Source: an uncultured Porphyromonadaceae bacterium
GTDB taxonomy: Bacteria; Bacteroidota; Bacteroidia; Bacteroidales; Barnesiellaceae
DNA length: 64,000 nucleotides
Reading direction: 5' to 3'
Assembly: GCA_900538555.1 (NCBI GenBank)
Contig: UPYI01000017.1
Location: 15,850-79,849, forward strand
Below are positions 54,512-63,105 of this stretch, one piece after another. Made by a program: the position numbers and the translations under genes. The notes below the pieces were generated by a model. It worked only from the letters and a program-made list of their open reading frames with translations, was not told the origin of the DNA and made no database searches. The stretch's first letter is position 1. Each line of letters opens with the position of its first letter.

Positions 54512-56620
54512 ATGAAAACAATTATCAAACCCATATTCTTTTCGCTTCTCGCCGTTGCGGGCGTATTCACGGGATGCCGCGAAACGAACGACATGGAGGG
54601 CGAAGGCGTATTGCGACTGCGGGTACACATCTCGGAAGAGGTGAAAGTAGTACGCAGCAGCAGTGCGGTAAACCCCGATGCGCTGGCAGCCAATTGCCGG
54701 GTACGGATCTACAACCAAGAGGGGCTTATCCGCTACTACAAAGGGCTGGAAAACCTGCCTGCCGAATTGTGGCTCACAGCCGGGAACTACCGCATAGCCA
54801 CTGTAACGGGCGACTCGGTCGCCGCATCGTTCGACAAGGCATTTTATCGCGGCGATGAAACGGTAACGATCCGCGGCGGACAGGAAAATATCATACAAAC
54901 CAAATGTAAGATACAAAATACTTTGGTCAGCGTCGCATTTACCGAAGCCGCAGCACCGTTGTTGAACGATTACCAGATCACAGTCTCCACGACCGAAGGT
55001 GAGTTGGTATTTACCTCCGACAACCTGAACGACTACGGATATTTCATGATGCCGGAAGGCCACAACGAAATGAACTGGGTACTTACCGGGAAAAACGGCG
55101 ACGGGCAACCGTTCAGCCAAAACGGTACGATCAAGAATGTAAAACCGGCTACCCGGTACGCCTTGACATTCGACGCACAGAATAAAGAACAGGAATACGG
55201 CGGTCTGCACTTCGTCATCACCGTAGACGAATCAACGATCGAAGTAAAAGATGAGATACAGTTTTATCAACGTCCGCAGATACGGGGCGTCGGTTACGAC
55301 ATCGCCCAACCGGTATGCTTCGAAATCGGCGGAGGTTCAACCACTTCGGTACAAGTCAAGACCTCATCGGAACTGAAAGGACTTACCGTATTCTGTTCGC
55401 CGGCGGCGACATTGGGACTGCCCGAATCGTTCAATGCCCTCGAACCGAGCGGAGAAGAATCTGCCGCATTGGCAGGGAAAGTGACCGTAAGCCATACACA
55501 CCATGCGGAAAGCGGACGTTCGACCGCGACCGTCGCATTCGAAGCCGGTCTGTTCACCGCACTGCCCGAGGGGGAATATACGTTTACATTCCGGGCTACG
55601 GACAATAACCGGAAAATGACGGAAAAGAAACTGACCGTACTCATATCGAACGCCACTTTGGTAACCGAAGACCCGGTAATCGGCAGCGTATGGGCACGAC
55701 ATGCCACTTTGCAGGCATCGAAGCGCAGCGAACCGACCGGACCGGTTACATTCCGTTACCGGGCGACCGGAACAGACGAATGGAGTGTCACGGATCAGAT
55801 AACCGATCACGGCGACCGGTTCAGCGCTACGATTTACGGTCTCACCCCCGGTACGGACTACGAATATCAGGTAGCCGACGGAAACATCATATCGGTTGTC
55901 ACCTGCCGTTTCACCACCGAATCGGCAACCCAATTGGAGAATGCCGGCTTCGAACGTTGGTCGGGTTCATCGCCCCTATTGGTACACGGCGACGGAGAAG
56001 CCATGTTCTGGGATACCGGAAACCACGGATCTGCCACTTTGGGTGTAAATATTACGACCAACGACAGCCAGCTGAAACACAGCGGCAGATACTCGGCGAA
56101 ACTCAGTTCGCAATATGTAGCGTTAATGGGTATCGGCAAATTCGCAGCCGGAAACATGTTCACCGGAGCATTCGTCGGTACGGAACAGACCACACACGGA
56201 ATCATCGATTTCGGACGTCCGTTCACTACCCGTCCTACGGCATTGAAAGGCTGGTACAAATACAATAGCGGTAAGGTAGACCGCACCAGTACATCGATGT
56301 TGCCTTCGGGAGTAAACGATACCTGCCACATTTACGTTGCTATCGGCGATTGGGACGGACCGGTGAGAATCCGCACAAGCGTACCGCAATTGTTCTCCTC
56401 TGCCGACCCGAAAATCATCGCCTACGGCGAATTGGTACAAGGCGAATCGACATCGGGTGAAGGATTGATCGAGTTTAACATCGACCTCGAATACCGCGAC
56501 ACGACCCGTATGCCCAAATATATTGTAGTAGTAGCCTCGGCAAGCAAATACGGCGATTACTTCTCGGGAAGTACACAAAGCGTATTGTGGATCGACGATT
56601 TTGAATTGATATATGAATAA
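54512..56620 (+). CDS. DUF4493/PCMD surface lipoprotein 3
   Basis: 702 residues. Lipobox GVFTGCRE; DUF4493 part (about 25-260) with VLRLRVHISEEVKVVR, WLTAGNYRIATVTGDSVA and KCKIQNTLVSVAF. A fibronectin-like segment (ASKRSEPTGPVTFRYRATG) leads to a C-terminal PCMD domain (about 480-702) beginning ENAGFERW, with GSATLGVNITTND, IIDFGRPFTTRPTALKGWYK and ending VLWIDDFELIYE. Its stop overlaps the next start by 8 bp. Likely displayed on the cell surface; ligand unknown. Confidence 0.82.
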   Translation: MKTIIKPIFFSLLAVAGVFTGCRETNDMEGEGVLRLRVHISEEVKVVRSSSAVNPDALAANCRVRIYNQEGLIRYYKGLENLPAELWLTAGNYRIATVTGDSVAASFDKAFYRGDETVTIRGGQENIIQTKCKIQNTLVSVAFTEAAAPLLNDYQITVSTTEGELVFTSDNLNDYGYFMMPEGHNEMNWVLTGKNGDGQPFSQNGTIKNVKPATRYALTFDAQNKEQEYGGLHFVITVDESTIEVKDEIQFYQRPQIRGVGYDIAQPVCFEIGGGSTTSVQVKTSSELKGLTVFCSPAATLGLPESFNALEPSGEESAALAGKVTVSHTHHAESGRSTATVAFEAGLFTALPEGEYTFTFRATDNNRKMTEKKLTVLISNATLVTEDPVIGSVWARHATLQASKRSEPTGPVTFRYRATGTDEWSVTDQITDHGDRFSATIYGLTPGTDYEYQVADGNIISVVTCRFTTESATQLENAGFERWSGSSPLLVHGDGEAMFWDTGNHGSATLGVNITTNDSQLKHSGRYSAKLSSQYVALMGIGKFAAGNMFTGAFVGTEQTTHGIIDFGRPFTTRPTALKGWYKYNSGKVDRTSTSMLPSGVNDTCHIYVAIGDWDGPVRIRTSVPQLFSSADPKIIAYGELVQGESTSGEGLIEFNIDLEYRDTTRMPKYIVVVASASKYGDYFSGSTQSVLWIDDFELIYE

Positions 56621-57422
56621 ACGAAATAAAATAATATCGCTCGCCATAGCGTTCGCATGCTGCGGACTTTCCGGCATATCCGCACAGGAAGCCGCACCGG
56701 CAGTTCCGGGCGATACGATACAGACGGAAGCTCCTGCGGCGAATGCGTCACGGAAGGCGTTCAACCGGGGAATCAAAATGCACACCTGCGTACCGAAAGG
56801 TCAATGGGTGATCGGTGCGAACCTGTCGTTCTCGGAATACGGATACGACGACTATCAGGTATTGATTATCGACGGCATCAGCGGCAACGGATACTCGGTA
56901 AAAGCCAGCCCGATGTTCCTGTATATCGTCAAAGACAATATCGGTGTCGGCGGACGCGGAATGTACAGCCGGTCATTAAACAAGATCGACAACGCCGACA
57001 TCACATTGGGCGACGACCTGAGTTTCGGAGTAGACCATCTCTACCAACTGAAACACAGCTATTCGATCATGGCGATCATGCGAAACTACATCAGTTTGGG
57101 ACATAACCGGCGCTTCGCCCTGTTCAGCGAATTGCAGTTGGGTCTGGGAGGCAGCCAGTCGAATCTCGTCACAGGCACAGGCGCAACACTGAGCGGAACC
57201 CATCAAAGTTCGTTCGACGTACAGATCGGTGTAGCTCCGGGTATCATGGCTTTCGTCAATAACTACATGGCTATCGAGGTCAATGTCGCTTTGCTCGGTT
57301 TCAATTACAGCAAGATGACGCAGACCGCCGACCAAGTGTACGTAGGCAAGCAAAAGAGCGGAAGTGCCAACTTCAAAGTAAATATATTCTCTTTGGGATT
57401 GGGCATCTCGTTCTACATTTAA
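56613..57422 (+). CDS. Outer-membrane beta-barrel protein A of the surface operon
   Basis: 269 residues with a cleavable signal (about 1-24, ISAQ). A Pro/Ala/Thr linker is followed by an eight- to ten-strand barrel pattern. Alternating strands include WVIGANLSFSEYGYDD, FLYIVKDNIGVGGRGMY, FALFSELQLGLGG and a final VNIFSLGLGISFYI, with the terminal aromatic typical of outer-membrane proteins. Overlaps the preceding lipoprotein gene by 8 bp. Paralogous to the next gene. It may anchor or export the lipoproteins. Confidence 0.82.
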   Translation: MNKRNKIISLAIAFACCGLSGISAQEAAPAVPGDTIQTEAPAANASRKAFNRGIKMHTCVPKGQWVIGANLSFSEYGYDDYQVLIIDGISGNGYSVKASPMFLYIVKDNIGVGGRGMYSRSLNKIDNADITLGDDLSFGVDHLYQLKHSYSIMAIMRNYISLGHNRRFALFSELQLGLGGSQSNLVTGTGATLSGTHQSSFDVQIGVAPGIMAFVNNYMAIEVNVALLGFNYSKMTQTADQVYVGKQKSGSANFKVNIFSLGLGISFYI

Positions 57423-57466
57423 CCGAACGAAAACAAACAGATCGCGAACATTAAAAACTGAATATT

Positions 57467-58381
57467 TTGAAACGCATTATCATATATCTTCTGTTTCTGT
57501 CGGCAATGCCGGTATTCGCGGGGCACGTGGAAAATATCGTCGCCGCGGGAATAACCGACACAGCCCCATCGTCTGCCGACACGGCTGTCCAAGCGATAAC
57601 CGACAGCCTGTCCATCCCCGCCGCTCCGGTTGCCGCCATAGTATCCGATGCAAAAAAGGACACGCTCGAACACACACCCAACAAGTTCCTGCACAAAACC
57701 TTGCATCGGGATTTTTACGACCGCGGAACGACCAACTACCTATTCATTCCCGCCAAGGAGTGGATGTTCGGTCTTACGGTATCGTACAAAGAATACGACA
57801 GCGACGACATCCAATTGCTGTCGTTGATCAAAGACTTCAATTTCAAAGGGCAGACGTTCGAAGTAAATCCGTTTATCGGCTACTTCATCAAGGATAACGC
57901 CGCTATCGGACTTCGGTTGGGATACAGCAAAATAGATACCGATCTGGGCAACGTATCGCTACACATCAGCGACGACATGTCGTTCGATATCAACGGACTG
58001 GGTTATGCCGAAGACCAATATTCCGCCGCATTGTTCTACCGCACATACGTCGGTCTGGATCAAGGGAAACGATTCGGACTGTTCAATGAGGTGAGCCTCG
58101 CATTCACCAGCGCAAGCAGCCGGTTTGTCCGGGGAAATAACGAAGAAGCCCGTCGGACACGCGGCAATTCATCGGAAATCAAATTAGGGTTCAGCCCCGG
58201 TCTCAGCGTCTTCATCATGAACAATATCAGCGCCAACGTTTCGTTCAGTGTGGCAGGTCTGCGCTATTCATACAGCAAACAAACGTTTAGCGACGGATCT
58301 ACCGGATCGCGGCACAACAGCGGCATGGACTTCAAGATAAACATTTTAAATATCAACATCGGTGTCACCGTACATATTTAA
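57467..58381 (+). CDS. Outer-membrane beta-barrel protein B of the surface operon
   Basis: 304 residues, starting at TTG 57467, the only start that keeps the signal peptide (KRIIIYLLFLSAMPVFAGH). An Ala/Thr-rich linker leads to a barrel parallel to protein A: WMFGLTVSYKEYDSDD, FIGYFIKDNAAIGLRLGY, FGLFNEVSLAFTSAS and a final INILNINIGVTVHI. The paralogy and tandem arrangement suggest a two-barrel pair. The use of TTG may lower expression relative to A. It is 6 bp before the last gene. Confidence 0.8.
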   Translation: MKRIIIYLLFLSAMPVFAGHVENIVAAGITDTAPSSADTAVQAITDSLSIPAAPVAAIVSDAKKDTLEHTPNKFLHKTLHRDFYDRGTTNYLFIPAKEWMFGLTVSYKEYDSDDIQLLSLIKDFNFKGQTFEVNPFIGYFIKDNAAIGLRLGYSKIDTDLGNVSLHISDDMSFDINGLGYAEDQYSAALFYRTYVGLDQGKRFGLFNEVSLAFTSASSRFVRGNNEEARRTRGNSSEIKLGFSPGLSVFIMNNISANVSFSVAGLRYSYSKQTFSDGSTGSRHNSGMDFKINILNINIGVTVHI

Positions 58382-58387
58382 AGCCTT

Positions 58388-59989
58388 ATGAAAAAAACGA
58401 TTCGATATATATGGGGCGTTTTATTCGGCATGTTGCTTTCATGCGGAATATACTCCTGCATCAAAAACGATATTCCCTATCCCCGCATACAGGCTCAGAT
58501 CGTAGCGTTCGAGGTAGAAGGACAAGTGGGACAGGCACAGATCGACGCAACGAACCAAGTGGTATCGGTGCAGATTGCCGATACGGTAGATTTGAAAAAG
58601 GTGAAAGTAACCCGTTTCGAAATCACACCCGACGCGACCGCTTCGGCAACCCCCGATGTGGTTGATCTCTCATCGCCGATAAAACTGACGCTTTCGATCT
58701 ATCAAGATTATGAATGGACGATTCGCGCCACCCAACAGATCAACCGTATCTTTACGGTCGATGGACAAATCGGTCAGGCAGTATTCGACCCGTATCATTT
58801 CGACGCATTCGTGCAGGTAAGCCTTGAAACAGACCTCGCAGCCGTACGCATTCGGGAACTGATGTTGGGACCTGCCGATCAAACCACACAATCGCCTTCG
58901 CTGGAAATGCTTTCCGATTTCTCCCGCGGCGGGTTGAACGTAGAAGTACGCTATCGCGACATCGTGGAACAATGGACATTGCATGTGCTGCACACCGATG
59001 CCGACATTATCACGGGTACGGCAGATGCTTGGTCGAACGTGGCATGGTTGCACGGAACCGGAATGGAAGGAGCCACCAACGGATTCGAATATCGCGAAGC
59101 CGACAGTGAAACATGGATTGCCGTGCCGGATGCCGCCATTACCCACAACGGCAGCGAATTTACCGCCAAACTGATTCACCTGAAAGCTGAAACAACCTAT
59201 CGCTATCGGGCTGTCGCCGGAGAGAAACAAGGCGAAGAAAAAGAATTTACGACCGGAAGCGCACCGCAGCTCCCGAACTCGACCTTCGACGAATGGTACA
59301 ACTCGAAACCCGATAACAGCGGTTACTGGACTCCCAGCGGCGGTGTATGGGATAGCGGTAACAAAGGTTCCGCAATCCTCAATACCGTAGTTACCATGCC
59401 TACCGAAGACACTTGGAACGGCAAAGGCAAAGCGGTATATATGGAATCGAAGTTCGCCGGTGTAGGTGCCGTCGGCAAATTAGGTGGCGGTAACGTATTC
59501 TTAGGCGAATTTATCGACGTAGACGGAACCAACGGTATCGTACACTTCGGCCGTCCGTTTACCGAACGCCCCACCCGCATCAGAGGTCATTTCAAATATT
59601 CACCGAAGATCATCGACAAAACGGGTACGACCGTTCCCGACGACAAAAACCCGTGGAAACATTTAGTCGGAAGAATGGACACCTGCCACATCTTCGCATT
59701 CCTCGGCGACTGGGGTACTCCTTTCGAAGTCCGCACCAACCCGTACAACCAACGGATTTTCAACAAGCAGGATCCGGGTGTAATCGCTTATGCCGAAGTG
59801 TGCGTAGGTGAAGAGGTTCCGGAATACATCGAATTCACATTGGAATTCGAATATCGAGCCACCGACCGTAAACCGACCCACATGGCGTTTATCGCTACCG
59901 CCAGCAAATATGCCGACTTCTATACCGGTGCGGTGGGCAGCAAACTGTACGTAGACGATATCTGGATAGAATACGACTACGACGAATAG
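58388..59989 (+). CDS. PCMD-domain surface lipoprotein
   Basis: 533 residues. A hydrophobic signal with two candidate lipobox cysteines (Cys19 in LLSCGIYSC, or Cys24). Ig-like N-terminal modules (about 30-200) are followed by a fibronectin-like unit and a C-terminal PCMD domain (about 295-533). That domain begins LPNSTFDEWYNSK, contains GIVHFGRPFTERPTRIRGHF and MDTCHIFAFLGDW, and ends LYVDDIWIEYDYDE. It shares these motifs with lipoprotein 3. Last gene of the operon, followed by family I copy D. Confidence 0.83.
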   Translation: MKKTIRYIWGVLFGMLLSCGIYSCIKNDIPYPRIQAQIVAFEVEGQVGQAQIDATNQVVSVQIADTVDLKKVKVTRFEITPDATASATPDVVDLSSPIKLTLSIYQDYEWTIRATQQINRIFTVDGQIGQAVFDPYHFDAFVQVSLETDLAAVRIRELMLGPADQTTQSPSLEMLSDFSRGGLNVEVRYRDIVEQWTLHVLHTDADIITGTADAWSNVAWLHGTGMEGATNGFEYREADSETWIAVPDAAITHNGSEFTAKLIHLKAETTYRYRAVAGEKQGEEKEFTTGSAPQLPNSTFDEWYNSKPDNSGYWTPSGGVWDSGNKGSAILNTVVTMPTEDTWNGKGKAVYMESKFAGVGAVGKLGGGNVFLGEFIDVDGTNGIVHFGRPFTERPTRIRGHFKYSPKIIDKTGTTVPDDKNPWKHLVGRMDTCHIFAFLGDWGTPFEVRTNPYNQRIFNKQDPGVIAYAEVCVGEEVPEYIEFTLEFEYRATDRKPTHMAFIATASKYADFYTGAVGSKLYVDDIWIEYDYDE

Positions 59990-60017
59990 AACGTAGACGC
60001 GAGAATAAAAAAAACGA

Positions 60018-60190
60018 CGATGTGCATCATGTCCAATCGACTGCGTTGCCATCGGAATTCGGACTAAGTCGTTTACGCCAGTAAACTCCTGTCGCCCTCA
60101 TCCTCTGCGCCTCGCATCTTAGACATTCTAACGCACCGAAATAAAACGGGCTGCATTGAAATAAAGTTTTCAATGCAGCCCGTTTTATTT
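60018..60190. repeat. Family I intergenic element, copy D (reference copy)
   Basis: Full-length copy: CGATGTGCATCATGTCCAAT, GTTTACGCCAGTAAAC hairpin (60068-60090), CTCATCCTCTGCG block, GCATCTTAGACATTCTAACG, then the terminator stem. It sits between the convergent surface operon and fabD. Confidence 0.85.
60143..60186. terminator. Terminator stem in family I copy D
   Basis: AAAACGGGCTGCATTGAAA pairs with TTTCAATGCAGCCCGTTTT, 19 bp perfect, with A/T runs at both ends for bidirectional use. Confidence 0.88.
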
Positions 60191-60207
60191 CGGTATTGTG
60201 CTCCGGT

Positions 60208-61089
60208 TTATTGGATTCCGGCAGTTTCCACGTCTTTGGAAATCTTCTTTACCAAACCTTGCAGTACAGCACCCGGACCTACTTCGGTAAACGAAACAGC
60301 TCCGTCTGCCACCATGTTCTGTACAGTCTGTGTCCAACGTACAGGTGCGGTCAATTGGGCGATCAGGTTTTTCTTAATCGCTTCGGGATCGGTCTGCGGT
60401 TTTGCATCAACATTCTGGTAAACCGGACATTTCGGTGTATGGAATGCGGTATTGGCAATTGCATCAGCCAATTCGGCACGAGCCGGTTCCATCAGCGGAG
60501 AGTGGAATGCGCCACCGACTTTCAGTTTCAAAGCGCGTTTTGCTCCGGCTGCCAACAATTTTTCGCAAGCAGCGTCGATACCTTCGATCGAACCGGAGAT
60601 CACCAATTGTCCCGGGCAATTGTAATTTGCCGGTACTACTACGCCTTCGGTAACAGATGCGCAGATTTCTTCAACTTTCTCGTCGGGCAACGCGATAACG
60701 GCTGCCATCGTAGAGGGTTTGATTTCGCAGGCTTTCTGCATAGCCATCGCACGGGCGGAAACCAAACGGAGTCCGTCTTCGAACGAAAGAGCACCGGCTG
60801 CTACCAATGCCGAAAATTCACCGAGAGAGTGACCGGCTACCATATCGGGCGCAAAATCGGCACCCATTGTTTTTGCCAAGATTACCGAGTGGAGGAAAAT
60901 GGCAGGTTGCGTAACCTTTGTCTGGCGAAGATCTTCGTCCGTACCGTTAAACATCAAATCCGTGATGTTGAAACCCAAAATATCATTGGCTTTGTCGAAC
61001 ATCTCTTTCGCAACAGGATTGTTTTCGTAGAGGTCCTTGCCCATACCTACGAATTGAGCACCCTGACCGGGAAATACAAATGCTTTCAT
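60208..61089 (-). CDS. fabD: Malonyl-CoA:ACP transacylase
   Basis: Loads malonyl groups onto acyl carrier protein for fatty acid synthesis. 293 residues with VFPGQGAQ at the N-terminus, the nucleophile Ser88 in GHSLGE (86-91), and His201 in GGAFHSPLM. VGPGAVLQGLVKK near the end is typical. It stands alone, away from other fab genes. Confidence 0.96.
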   Translation of the reverse strand: MKAFVFPGQGAQFVGMGKDLYENNPVAKEMFDKANDILGFNITDLMFNGTDEDLRQTKVTQPAIFLHSVILAKTMGADFAPDMVAGHSLGEFSALVAAGALSFEDGLRLVSARAMAMQKACEIKPSTMAAVIALPDEKVEEICASVTEGVVVPANYNCPGQLVISGSIEGIDAACEKLLAAGAKRALKLKVGGAFHSPLMEPARAELADAIANTAFHTPKCPVYQNVDAKPQTDPEAIKKNLIAQLTAPVRWTQTVQNMVADGAVSFTEVGPGAVLQGLVKKISKDVETAGIQ

Positions 61090-61216
61090 ATCTGTTTATA
61101 TTAAAAAGTGTTTACAAAAAACGCAGCAAAGGTAATCATTTTCACCATAAAAACGCGCAGCAGGAAGAATAATATTCGGATACCGCCCCAAGCGCGGTGG
61201 AGAAAGGCCTTCCTCC

Positions 61217-62740
61217 TTATCGAAACAGGCTCAATGACGGTTCGAGATATGGCGTAGAAATGCTCGCCGCATCCAACAACGTGTGGAACAGGTAGTCGTT
61301 ACGCCAATGCTTCGACCGGTTTTCCGACAAACGGTCGAGATAATGCGGATAAGCCTCTATATATTGCGGCGACATCCATATCAATCCTGCCGCATCGTGG
61401 GTAAAAGGCGATCCGGAAGCATGCAACCATAAACCGTCCTCGCCCAAGTTCTCCCCATGATCGGACTGATACACAAGTATCGCTTTCCGATCGCGCAACC
61501 GCCCGATCAACTGCGAAAGGAAATAATCGGTATAAAGTACCGTGTTGTCGTACGAGTTGATCATCTCTTCCCGAGTATTGGTCGTGAGGATTTTGCTTTT
61601 CACGACCGGCTGGAAGCGGGCGAACTCATCGGGGAAATGCGAGTTGTACCACCAATGCGAACCGATGGTGTGGAGTATGATCAGTTTTTTCGGAGCATCG
61701 TCGTTCAACAGCCGGTCGAAATCGGGCAACAAATCGCCGTCGAGCCACTGGTCGAACACATAAGAGTTCTTGTCGATATGAGCATATACCAACGTATCGC
61801 ACTCGTTCATGAAATAGACATACGAAGCCGCGTCTTCCTGATTGGCAAGCCACGACGTACGGAATCCGCACGCATTGAAATAGCTGATAAACGAACGTTC
61901 TTCATAAGCCCGTTCGTAATCGGTACTGTCTGCCCGTGTCAACAAATGAGGAACAGCCCGAAAAGTATAAGTCTGTTCACTATATATATGCGGTAAAGTA
62001 TAAACCGATTCGCGGGCAAGACATGGCGTCGTATTCCGTTCGTAACCGTTCAATGCCAAATGGTCGGAACGCAGCGACTCGCCCAATACGAACACCACCG
62101 TCAGGGAATCGGCGGTAGTATATGCTCCTGCCGTATGATCGGGACGTTCGCTCCGGACTATCGCCCTCGAACGGCAATAATCGCGGGTAGAAAAATAGAG
62201 ATTGAACGGAATGCGATTGGCAACCGGTTCGCGCAGGCGGTCGATGCGGAAGATGCCCCAAAGCAATACTCCCCCCAAAAACAGTAAAGTCCATGCACGC
62301 GACCATACGATACGATGCCAACGATACCAGACCAGAGCGGCGGAGAGAAGTTGTGCTACCACGACAAAAACGACCAATGCCGGAGTACAGAGTTCGGCAG
62401 ATGTCCGCCAGTCGTTTTCAAGTGCAGCATCCAGAATCATCGGTGTAAAAGCGGCATTTGCCGAATATCGGAAATACGCAAGAAGCGAAGCTGCCAACGT
62501 CAATAACGGAAACAGGGCGGCAAACAGATAGCGATTACAAGCCAATATTGCCACGAGACAACACAATGCCCCGAACACGACACCCCATTGTGCCGTAAGA
62601 ATAAATACATCCTTGCAGGTATAGACCGGTATGGAGACAAAATCGGCTGCCGAAAAAAAGAGGGCTTGGAACAACGCCGCCACGATCACAAAAAGAACCG
62701 TACGTACAACAGGGTTATGGGCTATCGTTCTTTTTTTCAT
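61217..62740 (-). CDS. Phosphoethanolamine transferase (sulfatase-type, EptA-like)
   Basis: 507 residues. Five N-terminal membrane helices (about 14-165) precede a periplasmic alkaline-phosphatase-fold domain. FVLGESLRSDHLALNGYERN has metal ligand Glu221; Thr257 or Thr259 in YSEQTYTFRAVP is the probable nucleophile. Further motifs are LHTIGSHWWYN and SDHGENLGEDGLWLHAS. Such enzymes move phosphoethanolamine from phosphatidylethanolamine to lipid A or surface glycans, and can raise resistance to cationic peptides. The acceptor is not predictable. Transcribed alone. Confidence 0.87.
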   Translation of the reverse strand: MKKRTIAHNPVVRTVLFVIVAALFQALFFSAADFVSIPVYTCKDVFILTAQWGVVFGALCCLVAILACNRYLFAALFPLLTLAASLLAYFRYSANAAFTPMILDAALENDWRTSAELCTPALVVFVVVAQLLSAALVWYRWHRIVWSRAWTLLFLGGVLLWGIFRIDRLREPVANRIPFNLYFSTRDYCRSRAIVRSERPDHTAGAYTTADSLTVVFVLGESLRSDHLALNGYERNTTPCLARESVYTLPHIYSEQTYTFRAVPHLLTRADSTDYERAYEERSFISYFNACGFRTSWLANQEDAASYVYFMNECDTLVYAHIDKNSYVFDQWLDGDLLPDFDRLLNDDAPKKLIILHTIGSHWWYNSHFPDEFARFQPVVKSKILTTNTREEMINSYDNTVLYTDYFLSQLIGRLRDRKAILVYQSDHGENLGEDGLWLHASGSPFTHDAAGLIWMSPQYIEAYPHYLDRLSENRSKHWRNDYLFHTLLDAASISTPYLEPSLSLFR

Positions 62741-62835
62741 TCGTCGTTTTCTAAGAAAAATTCATATTCCGGTCTGCATGAGATAGAATTCGTCTACAAA
62801 AATAATATTATAATCGATATGTGCGAAAGGTTTTG

Positions 62836-62910
62836 GCGTCTTACTCGCATCCTAACGCACCGAAAAGGGGTTGCATCGAAAACTTCATTTCGACACAACC
62901 CCTCGATTTT
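62836..62910. repeat. Truncated family I element, copy E
   Basis: Retains GCATCCTAACGCACCGAAA and a terminator stem (62867-62902, AGGGGTTG/CAACCCCT) but lacks the rest. The stem serves as the terminator of tRNA-Arg on the minus strand. Confidence 0.65.
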
Positions 62911-62912
62911 AG

Positions 62913-62986
62913 TGACTCCGACAGGATTCAAACCTGTAACCTTCTGATCCGTAGTCAGATGCTCTATTCAGTTAAGCTACGGAGCC
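62913..62986 (-). tRNA. tRNA-Arg (ACG)
   Basis: 74-nt cloverleaf on the minus strand. The anticodon stem TCTGA/TCAGA closes loop CTACGGA with ACG (read as inosine-CG). The acceptor GGCTCCG pairs with CGGAGTC through one G-U. A -7 box TATCTTTG (minus 63006-62999) lies 12 bp upstream. Confidence 0.95.
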
Positions 62987-63105
62987 ATTTTTCGGACGCA
63001 AAGATAGGGAGAATTTTATTCCCTGCAATAGAAATATCCCATTTTTTTTGAAAAATATTTCCTCTTTTTTTCTAAGGCTTATGTATCAATGATTTGTTGC
63101 CGGGT

